A DNA stretch of 35,198 nt, taken from positions 1 through 35,198 of the forward strand of contig SVLD01000017.1 in the NCBI GenBank assembly GCA_015068125.1. Direction: 5' to 3'. The translations under genes and the position numbers were made by a program. The notes under the pieces were generated by a model. It saw only the letters and a list, made by a program, of their open reading frames with translations. It ran no database searches and was not told the origin of the DNA. The stretch comes from Oscillospiraceae bacterium (GTDB lineage Bacteria; Bacillota; Clostridia; Oscillospirales; Oscillospiraceae). Positions 7,564-14,681 of this stretch are shown here, piece after piece. Within the stretch, counting starts at the first letter, position 1, and the number at the start of each line of letters is the position of its first letter.

Positions 7564-8721
7564 TTTCTTTCTCCCCGTTATCAAAATTCCTACCACGGCG
7601 CCGCCGGTGATTACGATCACCGCCACCGCCACAAACACCCAGGATGGGATTCCATCCCCCACCGTCCCGGTGGAATTTAAGCTTGTTTGGTTACCTGTTT
7701 CGGGGGTGCTGGGTGTTTCATGGGGCGCTGCCCGTTTCGCCACGACGGTATACACCTTTTCCGTGCCGTCCTCGGCTTTGCAGGTAATGCTGATGGGATT
7801 ATCCATACCGGCTTTCAGGCCGTTGCTTCCTGCAACGATCACCTCTGCTCTTGTGTCCTGGGCAATCGCGTTTACTTCCACATGGGTGGTTTCATAGGGC
7901 AGCCAAAGCACATAATCGGTAACATCCGGGTGAAATGCCGGAGAAAGCACGTAATCCGTTACCGTAATTACCTGCAAATGGCAGTTGGTGCCGGGTTCTC
8001 TTTCCGGCGAGTCCTTCCGGGTCACCGCGATGGTATAGACTCTTTCAGAGCCATCCTCCGCCGTTACGGTTACAGTTACCACCGAAGTTTTTCCGTATTC
8101 CAGTGGTGGGGAATCCACGTGAATCCGGGCACCCGGTTCCTGAGGCACAGCCGTTACTGCCACCGACGCCACATGGCTCTCCACTGTGGCGGTATAGGTC
8201 TGCTGGAGAGGTGAAAATTCCTGGTCCAATACGGCATCACTGATGCGCAGTTCCGACAGGTAATTGTCATCGCTGAGAACATCAGATACGGTTCGTTCCC
8301 AAACCACATCCCCTACGGAGATATCCCTGCCATCCACCGTAACGACCACATCCTTCAGCCGGACAGTGATTTTCTTCCCCGGGGCAGGATCCAGCACCCG
8401 CATTTGCAGCGTCACCACTTCCTGCTCATTACCGTTGCCGTGATTGATGTAGGCCATCTGATATCCGCTCTGGGAAGCAGTCCATACACCTAATTTGTCC
8501 GGTTTGTTTCCGAGGACTTCCATATCCCGGATATCCCATTCCAAAGTGAATACCACCCGAGAAATATTTGTTCCGTGTACCGAGACGGTAAGTTCCACCA
8601 TATCTCTTGCCCAAACTTCCTGTGGCCCCGACAGCGTAACCGTCGGGTTTTCTCCCGCCGCAGGCACGGCAAAAAGCCATGCAAGAAGCAGTATGGTGGA
8701 TATCCATCTGCCGTATCTCAT
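7561..8721 (-). CDS. Exported membrane-anchored protein with cohesin-like and two cadherin-like domains
   Basis: 386 residues from ATG 8721, which has GGAGG seven bases upstream. An in-frame extension to 8787 would put the start codon in the -35 box, so I reject it. Signal peptide 1-23. Residues 25-140 resemble a cohesin-type beta-sandwich (VTLSGPQEVWARDMVELTV, later ITVRLKDVVVTVDGRDI). Two cadherin-like beta-sandwich repeats follow, at about 154-235 (LSELRISDA ... YTIAVTR) and 248-331 (LQVITVTDY ... YTVVAKR). A Thr/Ser/Pro linker leads to a membrane helix (361-382) and a GRKK tail. In cellulosome bacteria cohesins bind dockerins, but no dockerin is in this window. Cohesin assignment is by pattern only. 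Confidence 0.72.
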   Translation of the reverse strand: MRYGRWISTILLLAWLFAVPAAGENPTVTLSGPQEVWARDMVELTVSVHGTNISRVVFTLEWDIRDMEVLGNKPDKLGVWTASQSGYQMAYINHGNGNEQEVVTLQMRVLDPAPGKKITVRLKDVVVTVDGRDISVGDVVWERTVSDVLSDDNYLSELRISDAVLDQEFSPLQQTYTATVESHVASVAVTAVPQEPGARIHVDSPPLEYGKTSVVTVTVTAEDGSERVYTIAVTRKDSPEREPGTNCHLQVITVTDYVLSPAFHPDVTDYVLWLPYETTHVEVNAIAQDTRAEVIVAGSNGLKAGMDNPISITCKAEDGTEKVYTVVAKRAAPHETPSTPETGNQTSLNSTGTVGDGIPSWVFVAVAVIVITGGAVVGILITGRKK

Positions 8722-8758
8722 AGTCAACCTCCGGATTCCGCATTTTTCGACATTTTTC

Positions 8759-8787
8759 ATTATAAAAAGCGGAAAGTTAAAAATCAA
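8759..8787 (-). promoter_or_regulatory. Promoter of the cohesin-like surface protein gene
   Basis: Minus-strand TTGATT (8782-8787), a 17-bp spacer and TATAAT (8759-8764), about 40 bp before ATG 8721. Confidence 0.75.
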
Positions 8788-8866
8788 GTAGTTTCTTATA
8801 ACCGAGAATATAGTACAAAAAGCTCCTGCGCATTTCGTTTGTTTTTAACAAAATTCCCTCGGCAAG

Positions 8867-8896
8867 TTGACAAGAGCGACCCAAACTGTTTATACT
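8867..8896 (+). promoter_or_regulatory. Promoter of the surface protein gene at 8940
   Basis: TTGACA (8867-8872), an 18-bp spacer and TATACT (8891-8896), divergent from the promoter at 8759-8787. Confidence 0.75.
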
Positions 8897-8939
8897 TATC
8901 AGTAACCCCTGCGTCTACATAACAGAAAGGATGATCCAC

Positions 8940-9956
8940 ATGAAAAAACTTTTGTTAACGCTGCTTGCTCTGGCAATGCTGTGCTCCCTTGCGCTGCCTG
9001 CGATGGCTGACGAAGCTTCCCCTGTCAAGAGCTATGCCGACGCTGAAAACGGCGAACTGCTCTACACCGTAGACTTCACCGGTAAGGATGGTGTCCTGGA
9101 ATTCAGCAACCTCGGTGCCACAAATGCGACCAAGTACTTCTCCTACACCCCTTCCGCTGACGGTTCCAGCCTGACTGTCACCGGCAATCTGGAATCCGGC
9201 AAGGAAATCGGCACCTACTGGGGTGCTACCATTCCCTCTCTAAAAGCTGATCTCACCACCGTTTATACCATGACCTATAAAGCAAAGGCCAACGGAGATG
9301 CTGGTCAGAACAACAGCATTGGTGTGGGTGGCTATTTCGTCAACGGCTACACCGACGATTCCATGAGAAACTACAATCTTTACGGCAACTATGCCACTAA
9401 GGACGCTGCAGGCAATATCAGCACGAGAAGAAGTTCTCTGTCCATTAATAACCAAAAGCAGAACGGCTATACCATGTGGAATACCCTGGACGCTTACGAA
9501 GTTGACAGCGAGGGTTTTGTTTCCGTCATGCTGGTCTACGACGGTGCCGCCCTTAATATGTCTGCATACCTGCGGGCTGAAGGTGCCGGCGACGGCTCCA
9601 AGCAATCCGACTGGGTCAAGGTCGAGGATCTGGTATATGTTCCCGCTGACGACTGCATGGGATTTATGATCTACGCCTATTACATCCAGGAAGTCAACGC
9701 CACCGTTAAGGATGTCAACATCTACAAGGGTCTGATCTACGAACCCGCTGAAGAGGAACCGCCCGCTACTGAGCCCACTGAGAAGCCCACTGAGAACCCC
9801 ACCGTCAAGCCCACCACCGCTCCTACCACCGAAGCTTCTGACAAGACAGGACAGTCCAGCGAATCCTTCCCCTGGGGCATCGTCATCGGCGTTGTGGCCG
9901 CCGGTATCGGTGTTGTTGTGGTTATTCTGGTTCTGAAGAATAAGAAGAAACAGTAA
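8940..9956 (+). CDS. Secreted surface protein, unknown beta-rich domain with C-terminal membrane anchor
   Basis: 338 residues from ATG 8940. An ATG nine bases earlier touches the ribosome site, so the later one is preferred. Signal peptide MKKLLLTLLALAMLCSLALP with AMA before the cleavage point (about 23/24). Residues 30-245 form a beta-strand-rich domain with many Gly, Asn, Tyr and Thr, like a jelly-roll binding module. I cannot assign it to a family. A Thr/Pro/Glu stalk (about 250-295) with repeated PTEKPTENPT-type units is followed by SFPWGIVIG, a hydrophobic helix and a KNKKKQ tail. There is no LPXTG sortase motif. The C-terminal part is closely similar to that of the next gene, so the two probably share the same way of anchoring. 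It has its own promoter and terminator. Confidence 0.75.
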   Translation: MKKLLLTLLALAMLCSLALPAMADEASPVKSYADAENGELLYTVDFTGKDGVLEFSNLGATNATKYFSYTPSADGSSLTVTGNLESGKEIGTYWGATIPSLKADLTTVYTMTYKAKANGDAGQNNSIGVGGYFVNGYTDDSMRNYNLYGNYATKDAAGNISTRRSSLSINNQKQNGYTMWNTLDAYEVDSEGFVSVMLVYDGAALNMSAYLRAEGAGDGSKQSDWVKVEDLVYVPADDCMGFMIYAYYIQEVNATVKDVNIYKGLIYEPAEEEPPATEPTEKPTENPTVKPTTAPTTEASDKTGQSSESFPWGIVIGVVAAGIGVVVVILVLKNKKKQ

Positions 9957-9972
9957 TTCACAAATACATAGT

Positions 9973-10010
9973 TTGACCAGGCAACCCCATAGGTTGCCTG
10001 GTCAATTTTT
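9973..10010 (+). terminator. Strong terminator after the surface protein gene
   Basis: A perfect 14-bp stem, TTGACCAGGCAACC (9973-9986) with GGTTGCCTGGTCAA (9992-10005), a 5-nt loop and then five T. Confidence 0.92.
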
Positions 10011-10051
10011 CGTAAACCTTTGCATATTTTAGTGATAATAAATTTAGGTAA

Positions 10052-10080
10052 TTGCATTATTCTGTGTAGAGTGCTATAAT
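10052..10080 (+). promoter_or_regulatory. Promoter of the double-NPCBM protein gene
   Basis: TTGCAT (10052-10057), a 17-bp spacer and TATAAT (10075-10080), 35 bp before the start codon. Confidence 0.75.
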
Positions 10081-10115
10081 GAATTTTGTCAATTTAAGAA
10101 AAGGAGACATCTGCT

Positions 10116-11639
10116 ATGAATTTCAAAAAACTTCTTAGCGTCCTGCTGGCCACTGTTTTGGTCATGGGACTGCTGGCCACCGCAGCCTCCGCATACACCC
10201 TCCCCAACCTTGGTATGAACGGCTCCTACGCTGGCATGCCCAGCGACGCCGAAAATGTCAAGTACCTGTCTGACATTTATAACTCCAATGTTGTTGACCA
10301 GGTAAACAACTCCGTCCAGCTGGACAAGGGTTACCATGATTATCTCTATGTCTTTACCGCCGGTAAGCGTTGGGTGATCCAGAGCAGCAACACAGACGCC
10401 AACGGAAACCGCACCCTGGAAAACGGCGTGACCTACCACAAGAATGAGATCGCCCTTGGCTACAACGGCACCAAGTTTGAAAAGGGTCTGGGTGTTCACC
10501 CCTCTGCCCCCGGTCAGCCCGACCGTTACATCGTTTATGATGTAAGCAAGCTGGATGTTAACCGGTTCTACGCCGTTGTTGGCGGTACCGGCGAAAAGAT
10601 CACTATTCCCGATGCCAAGAACCACTATTTGGAATTTGAGCTGCTGGGCAGTAAGGAAAGCTCCTACAAGGCAGACAAGTTCGAATCTCTGGCCATCGCT
10701 TCCCAGATTCGTTCCTATCTGTCCGCAGAGTTTGATGTGGATATCACCGGCTACAATTACATCAAGCTGGTCATTCGCGCCACCGGTGTTGATAATTCCT
10801 CCTGCGGCGGTGCGTGGGGCGGCGCTTGTGTCTACAAGGGCACCGGCAATCCTGCTGCAACCGGCGAACCCCTGAACTATACCCCCAGCGCTGACGGCCT
10901 TTACGCAGGCATCCCCAGCGAGCACATGGCTAATAGCGGTCTGCTGTCCAGCATGGACTATGTGGAATCCTCCAATAACAACGGCAATCCCAGCACTTTG
11001 GATCAGCCCTATGGAGATGCTAACAACCTCATCACCATCGGCGATCTGGATACCACCTTCTGGAACGGTATCGGCATGCACCCCAAGACACCCAAGGACG
11101 GCGAATCCTGGACCATCTATGATGTCAGCGGCCTGAATTGCGACCGTTTCTACTCCGCTGTGGGTATTACCAATCCTAACGGCAAGGCCGGCGCCGGCAG
11201 CGGTGTCATCTTCCGGGTCTACGGTGACTACGGCGACGGCAAGTATACTCTGCTGGCTCAGTCCGATATTGTCAAAAACAAGATGTCCGGCGAATTTGAC
11301 ATCGATATTTCCGGTGTCAAGCTGCTGAAGCTGGTCGTCGTCTGCGGCGGCAGCAGCCACGCTTCCAGCGCCTGCGCCTGGGCCGACGCCAGTGTGTACT
11401 CCACCTCCGGCACTCCCAACCTGCCCACCGAGCCCGAGCCCACTGTGAAGCCCACCACCCCCGCAACCAAGCCCACCACTGCACCCACCACCGCCCCCAC
11501 CACCGAATCCCTTGAAAAGGGTGATGCCTCCGGCGAGGCCTTCCCCTGGGGTATCGTCATCGGCATTGTGGCCGCCGTTGCTGTGGCTGCAGGTGTCGTG
11601 GTCGTTGTGATCATTCTGAAGAAAAAGAAAGCTGAGTAA
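10116..11639 (+). CDS. Secreted surface protein with two NPCBM-like carbohydrate-binding domains
   Basis: 507 residues, preceded by AAGGAG. Signal peptide 1-26 ending ASA. Two tandem beta-sandwich domains, about 47-241 and 278-429, show the NPCBM pattern: K/N-G-L/I-G-V/M-H-P (KGLGVHPS at 123, NGIGMHPK at 317), then a Y-D-V-S segment, NRFYAVVG or DRFYSAVG, a variable V-F-x-V-G/L strand, FDVDITG or FDIDISG, and W-G/A-D-A-x-V-Y at the end. NPCBM modules bind glycans, typically galactose-type sugars next to glycosidases. There is no catalytic domain here. A Thr/Pro stalk (437-463) leads to AFPWGIVIG, a membrane helix and KKKKAE. The protein probably displays glycan-binding modules on the cell surface. 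Confidence 0.85.
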   Translation: MNFKKLLSVLLATVLVMGLLATAASAYTLPNLGMNGSYAGMPSDAENVKYLSDIYNSNVVDQVNNSVQLDKGYHDYLYVFTAGKRWVIQSSNTDANGNRTLENGVTYHKNEIALGYNGTKFEKGLGVHPSAPGQPDRYIVYDVSKLDVNRFYAVVGGTGEKITIPDAKNHYLEFELLGSKESSYKADKFESLAIASQIRSYLSAEFDVDITGYNYIKLVIRATGVDNSSCGGAWGGACVYKGTGNPAATGEPLNYTPSADGLYAGIPSEHMANSGLLSSMDYVESSNNNGNPSTLDQPYGDANNLITIGDLDTTFWNGIGMHPKTPKDGESWTIYDVSGLNCDRFYSAVGITNPNGKAGAGSGVIFRVYGDYGDGKYTLLAQSDIVKNKMSGEFDIDISGVKLLKLVVVCGGSSHASSACAWADASVYSTSGTPNLPTEPEPTVKPTTPATKPTTAPTTAPTTESLEKGDASGEAFPWGIVIGIVAAVAVAAGVVVVVIILKKKKAE

Positions 11640-11656
11640 TTTCAGTACATAAGCAA

Positions 11657-11686
11657 GCCGCACCGGTTACCCGGTGCGGCTTTTTT
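11657..11686 (+). terminator. Terminator after the double-NPCBM gene
   Basis: A 10-bp perfect stem, GCCGCACCGG/CCGGTGCGGC, with a TTAC loop is followed by six T. Confidence 0.95.
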
Positions 11687-11688
11687 GT

Positions 11689-11951
11689 GGACTTGAGGAG
11701 ATTCGTTTGCGTTTTCTCGCAAGCGAGAAAACCTTCAAATCTTCTTTGGGGAATACAGTATCACCAAAAAAGTAAATCTGACTGACGATTTGCTATCGGA
11801 CTCGAGGAGATTCGTTTGCGTTTTCTCGCAAGCGAGAAAACCTTCGAATCTTCTTTGGGGAATACAGTATTGCCAAAAAAAGTAAATCTGACGGACGATT
11901 TGCTATCGGACTTGAGGAGATTCGTTTGCGTTTTCTCGCAAGCGAGAAAAC
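11689..11951. repeat. Tandem ~110-bp repeat units carrying the 3' end of the adjacent tRNA-Ala
   Basis: Two complete units (11689-11797, 109 bp; 11798-11907, 110 bp) and a partial third (11908-11951) are nearly identical. Each begins with GGACTTGAGGAGATTCG (CTCGAGG in unit 2). This equals the complement of the last 17 bases before the discriminator of tRNA-Ala at 12081-12156, in the same orientation. Each unit continues with a perfect 10-bp hairpin, GTTTTCTCGC-AA-GCGAGAAAAC (11711-11732, 11820-11841, 11930-11951). In units 1 and 2 the hairpin is flanked by an imperfect inverted AGATTCG/CGAATCT pair, followed by a shared stretch through TTTGGGGAATACAG and AAGTAAATCTGAC to GCTATC. No credible protein is encoded. 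Confidence 0.9.
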
Positions 11952-11958
11952 TATGGTT

Positions 11959-12006
11959 GCCACCAGTTTTTGAACTGGTGGCAGCCACCTGCCACCGGCA
12001 GGTGGC
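11959..12006. repeat. Two adjacent strong hairpins inside the tRNA-Ala-linked array
   Basis: GCCACCAGTT-TTTG-AACTGGTGGC (11959-11982) and GCCACCTGCC-ACC-GGCAGGTGGC (11984-12006). Both have perfect 10-bp stems starting with GCCACC and are one base apart. They lie between the last partial repeat unit and the inverted tRNA-end copy. They look like REP-type palindromes. No T-run follows, so they are not typical terminators. Confidence 0.85.
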
Positions 12007-12014
12007 ATCTAAAA

Positions 12015-12031
12015 TTCGAATCTCCTCAAGT
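12015..12031. repeat. Inverted copy of the tRNA-Ala 3' end
   Basis: TTCGAATCTCCTCAAGT here is the exact reverse complement of 12087-12103, which is part of the T-loop, T-stem and acceptor 3' side of tRNA-Ala. With the terminator hairpin in between, positions 12015-12103 form one extended nested palindrome. Confidence 0.9.
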
Positions 12032-12040
12032 GAATGCCAT

Positions 12041-12084
12041 ACCAATAAGAAAACCCACCCTGTAGGGTGGGTTTTCTTATTGGT
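12041..12084 (-). terminator. Terminator of tRNA-Ala, a 21-bp perfect hairpin
   Basis: Positions 12041-12061 and 12064-12084 are perfectly complementary with only GT between. Read on the minus strand it begins inside the encoded CCA end of the tRNA and ends GGGTGGGTTTTCTTATT, a usual terminator form. The stem is long for a tRNA terminator and includes the CCA bases. Confidence 0.85.
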
Positions 12085-12156
12085 GGACTTGAGGAGATTC
12101 GAACTCCCGACCCCCACAATGCGAATGTGGTGCGCTCCCAGCTGCGCTACAAGCCC
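12081..12156 (-). tRNA. tRNA-Ala (anticodon CGC)
   Basis: 76 nt with encoded CCA. The acceptor stem GGGCTTG/CAAGTCC contains the G3-U70 pair that defines alanine tRNA. D-arm GCGC/GCGC, anticodon stem CCACA/TGTGG around TTCGCAT (anticodon CGC, reads GCG), T-arm GGGAG-TTCGAAT-CTCCT, discriminator A. Confidence 0.95.
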
Positions 12157-12160
12157 GTAT

Positions 12161-12212
12161 GCTGCGGCTTTTACCGCAGCAAAATTATACCGCCTGTGCT
12201 TCCTTTTGTCAA
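12161..12212 (-). promoter_or_regulatory. Promoter of tRNA-Ala and leader hairpin
   Basis: Consensus TTGACA (12207-12212) and TATAAT (12184-12189) with a 17-bp spacer. Between promoter and tRNA lies a 7-bp hairpin, GCTGCGG/CCGCAGC (12161-12180), in the leader. The upstream E2-like gene ends at 12220 without a clear terminator, so read-through into the tRNA is possible. Confidence 0.88.
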
Positions 12213-12219
12213 GGCGAAT

Positions 12220-13107
12220 TTATTTCTTGATGGAGTATTCCACCGGCACATCCGCAGGCATTTCCAGCAGCCAGGGATGCTCCAAAAGCTCTTTCACCAA
12301 AGCCATGGTGCCGGAGTAATAATAACCGTCGGCAATGCGCTCGTCCAAGGTAACACCCAGGGGGATCACCTCATGGAAATCGCCGTTGCCTTCTGCGTCA
12401 TAGTCCATCTTCATGAACTTTTTGCCCACCACGACGAAGCAGGAGTTGGTGCCCCAATTCACCAGGTGATGATAGCCGCCGGGCAGACCGATGGAGCCCA
12501 GGTTGGTCAGGAAGATCGCCGCGTGGTTAGGGTCGGAGCCGATCAGGAAATCCGGAGCCCAGCCGTGCTTATCCAGCCACAGCACGAACTTGACGATAGC
12601 CGTGATCATCCACTGGGGCAGCTTGGTTACGATATCCATCGCGCCGGTGGAAGTATCCTTTTCCTCATAGCTCTTGGTCTGGTGGATAACTTTCATAATC
12701 TTCTCATGGTAGGTATCCAGGGTTTCCTTGGGGTCATATTGGAAAAACGCCAGGGCTTCCTCCGCATGGTCATCAAACCGCTTTTTCACCGTGAATGCCA
12801 CGCTGACATCCCGGCGCTGGTAGACCTTGTTATTGCAGACAAACCGGTTCATCTTCGGCCGTAGGATGAAGGCTTTGCCGATGGCGGCGCTGATGAGATG
12901 GAAGAAGGTATACTTATCCTCTGTTCTGCCCTCGTTGAGCTTTGCCAGATAGGCAACCAGGGGGCGAGCATCAATATCCACATTGATATAAGCCTCGTTA
13001 TCCGCCCGGTTGGGCATCAATGCCGGCATGATGCGGTTCATGGCAGGGATATCCTTCAGCCAGATACCGTCCTTGCGGTCACCCCACTTGCGTTTTACCT
13101 TTTTCAT
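12220..13107 (-). CDS. Stand-alone E2-like acyltransferase-fold protein lacking the catalytic histidine
   Basis: 295 residues related to the catalytic domain of 2-oxoacid dehydrogenase E2 and chloramphenicol acetyltransferase. There is no lipoyl or subunit-binding domain. Matching parts are the N-terminal RADNEAYINVDIDARPLVAYL segment in place of E2 helix 1, TFFHLISAAIGKAF (67-80), FLTNLGSIGLPGGYHHLVNWGT (199-220) in place of the E2 VSNLG segment, and GVTLDERIADG (251-261). In active enzymes the last motif is DHRxxDG. Here Glu256 replaces the histidine while Asp260-Gly261 remain. It may act on something other than acyl-CoA transfer, or be a binding protein. ATG 13107 follows GGAGAG. It has its own promoter, divergent from the gene at 13234. 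Similar stand-alone proteins are commonly annotated as 2-oxo acid dehydrogenase subunit E2. Confidence 0.82.
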   Translation of the reverse strand: MKKVKRKWGDRKDGIWLKDIPAMNRIMPALMPNRADNEAYINVDIDARPLVAYLAKLNEGRTEDKYTFFHLISAAIGKAFILRPKMNRFVCNNKVYQRRDVSVAFTVKKRFDDHAEEALAFFQYDPKETLDTYHEKIMKVIHQTKSYEEKDTSTGAMDIVTKLPQWMITAIVKFVLWLDKHGWAPDFLIGSDPNHAAIFLTNLGSIGLPGGYHHLVNWGTNSCFVVVGKKFMKMDYDAEGNGDFHEVIPLGVTLDERIADGYYYSGTMALVKELLEHPWLLEMPADVPVEYSIKK

Positions 13108-13137
13108 GGTTTTCTCTCCTTGTTCGTGATATGTGGC

Positions 13138-13166
13138 ATTATAGCAAATTATGCTGAAAAATGCAA
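13138..13166 (-). promoter_or_regulatory. Promoter of the E2-like gene
   Basis: Minus-strand TTGCAT (13161-13166), a 17-bp spacer and TATAAT (13138-13143). Confidence 0.75.
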
Positions 13167-13174
13167 TCCCTACC

Positions 13175-13203
13175 TTGCATTTGCTGCATTTTGCGGATAT
13201 AAT
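13175..13203 (+). promoter_or_regulatory. Promoter of the deacetylase-like gene
   Basis: TTGCAT (13175-13180), a 17-bp spacer and TATAAT (13198-13203). Its -35 lies 8 bp from the identical -35 of the divergent promoter. Confidence 0.75.
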
Positions 13204-13233
13204 GAAAGCACCTTATGAAAGGCAGGGATTTTT

Positions 13234-14640
13234 ATGGACGAAAGCATCCAGCGGCAGCCCAATCCCCGCAGACGCCGCAAAACCAGAATGCAAATTTTCA
13301 AGGAGGCATATCTGCCTACCATCATTTTCGGCATTGCCGTGGTTCTGATCCTGGTGTTTATCATCGGCGCTCTAAGCCGAGGTAGTTCCCCGGAGGCAGA
13401 CCCTTCTCCGGAAAACACTGCCCCCACAGAAAATCCTGTATATGTGCAGCAAGCCCAGCAGGTTCAGCAGTTGTTGGCCCAGGCAAAGGCGCTGGCGGAT
13501 GACTATCAGTTCCAGGAGGCCGTTGCGCTGCTGGACAGCTTTGCCGGCGATAAATCCGTATTCCCGGAGCTGGCCTACAAGCGTGGTGAATATGCCCAGC
13601 AGGCAAGCCAGATGGTAGTCTGGAGCGATCCCGGCAAGATCACAAATCTTTCCTTCCACAGTCTGATCGTAGATCTCGACCGTGCCTTGGCCAACACCAG
13701 TTACGGCACTTCCTACAACAAGAATTTCGTTACCACCTCGGAGTTTACCAAGATTCTGGAGCAACTGTATGCCAACGGCTATGTGCTGGTCAGCCTGGAT
13801 GACATCACCACCTGTACCACAGATGCCGTTGGAAATACCACTTGCCAGGCCAGGACCTTGTATCTTCCCCTGGGCAAGAAACCTCTGCTGCTGACCCAAA
13901 CGAATGTCAACTACTATACTTACATGATCGACGGTGATGAGGACGGCGTAATTGACAAGGGTAACGGCGGTTTTGCCAGTAAGCTGGTGGTCAAGGCCGA
14001 CGGTAGTATCACCTGCGAAATGGTGGATGCCAACGGCGGCACGGTAACCGGTGATTTTGATCTGGTACCCATTCTGGAGCGCTTTATCGCCGAGCATCCC
14101 GATTTTTCCTACAAGGGCGCCCGCGCCATTCTGGCTGTTACCGGCTATGACGGTATCTTTGGCTATCGGATCAATTCCTCTGTCAAAGATACAAAGGGTG
14201 AAGCCTACTATGCCCAGCAGGTCTTTGGCGCGAAAAAGCTGGTGGAAGCCCTCCGTCAAAAAGGCTATGAGCTGGCCTGCTACACCTACTACAACTGGGC
14301 CTACGGCAAGATCAGCGCCCAGGAGATTCAATCGGACCTGAAAGCCTGGAACACGGAGATCGCTCCCATTCTGGGCGATACCAACATTTTGGCCTTCGCC
14401 CAAAGCAGCGACATCGGCAGCTATTCCGGCACCAAATTCAATCTGCTGCAAAGCGCCGGTTTCCGGTACTATTTGGACTTTGGTGACGGTCGCAGCGGCA
14501 GCCAGATCGGAAGTAATTTCATTTCCCATCAGCGGTTGCTTGTCACCGGCTCCACCATGACCCACTCCGCTTCCCTCTTTGCGGGAATGTTTGATCCGGC
14601 ATCCATTCTGGAGAGTCGCCGGGGCTCCGTTCCCAGATAA
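13234..14640 (+). CDS. Membrane-anchored polysaccharide-deacetylase-like protein with degenerate catalytic motifs
   Basis: 468 residues. A short Arg/Lys-rich cytoplasmic N-terminus, one membrane helix (about 28-48), a Ser/Pro linker, a Gln/Ala-rich helical region (70-125), and a domain from about 136 to the end that resembles the NodB fold. Fold marks are FVTTSEFTKILEQLYANGYVLVSLDDI (165-191), KPLLL (216-220), a G-F/Y-ELACYTYYNW strand (345-355), and YYLDFG near the end. Active deacetylases have TFDDG after the KPLLL-like strand and an HxxxH motif later. Here these are TQTNVN and CYTYYNWAYG, so neither the catalytic Asp nor the metal-binding histidines are present. The domain faces outside and may bind cell-wall glycan without cleaving it. 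AGGGA precedes the ATG. Confidence 0.72.
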   Translation: MDESIQRQPNPRRRRKTRMQIFKEAYLPTIIFGIAVVLILVFIIGALSRGSSPEADPSPENTAPTENPVYVQQAQQVQQLLAQAKALADDYQFQEAVALLDSFAGDKSVFPELAYKRGEYAQQASQMVVWSDPGKITNLSFHSLIVDLDRALANTSYGTSYNKNFVTTSEFTKILEQLYANGYVLVSLDDITTCTTDAVGNTTCQARTLYLPLGKKPLLLTQTNVNYYTYMIDGDEDGVIDKGNGGFASKLVVKADGSITCEMVDANGGTVTGDFDLVPILERFIAEHPDFSYKGARAILAVTGYDGIFGYRINSSVKDTKGEAYYAQQVFGAKKLVEALRQKGYELACYTYYNWAYGKISAQEIQSDLKAWNTEIAPILGDTNILAFAQSSDIGSYSGTKFNLLQSAGFRYYLDFGDGRSGSQIGSNFISHQRLLVTGSTMTHSASLFAGMFDPASILESRRGSVPR

Positions 14641-14650
14641 TTGTATAAGA

Positions 14651-14681
14651 AAATCCGCAGGAACTTTCCTGCGGATTTTTT
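14651..14681. terminator. Bidirectional terminator between the deacetylase-like gene and uvrB
   Basis: AAATCCGCAGGAA (14651-14663) pairs with TTCCTGCGGATTT (14666-14678), followed by T on the plus side and TTTTCTTAT on the minus side. It lies between two convergent genes. Confidence 0.9.

Noticed and set aside
11689..11951. CRISPR array
   Set aside because: Units are adjacent tandem copies of about 110 bp without variable spacers, and no cas gene is present.
11761..12319. Open frames through the tRNA-Ala-linked repeats
   Set aside because: They read repeats, hairpins and the tRNA itself, and the same peptide recurs only because the DNA is repeated. No ribosome sites.
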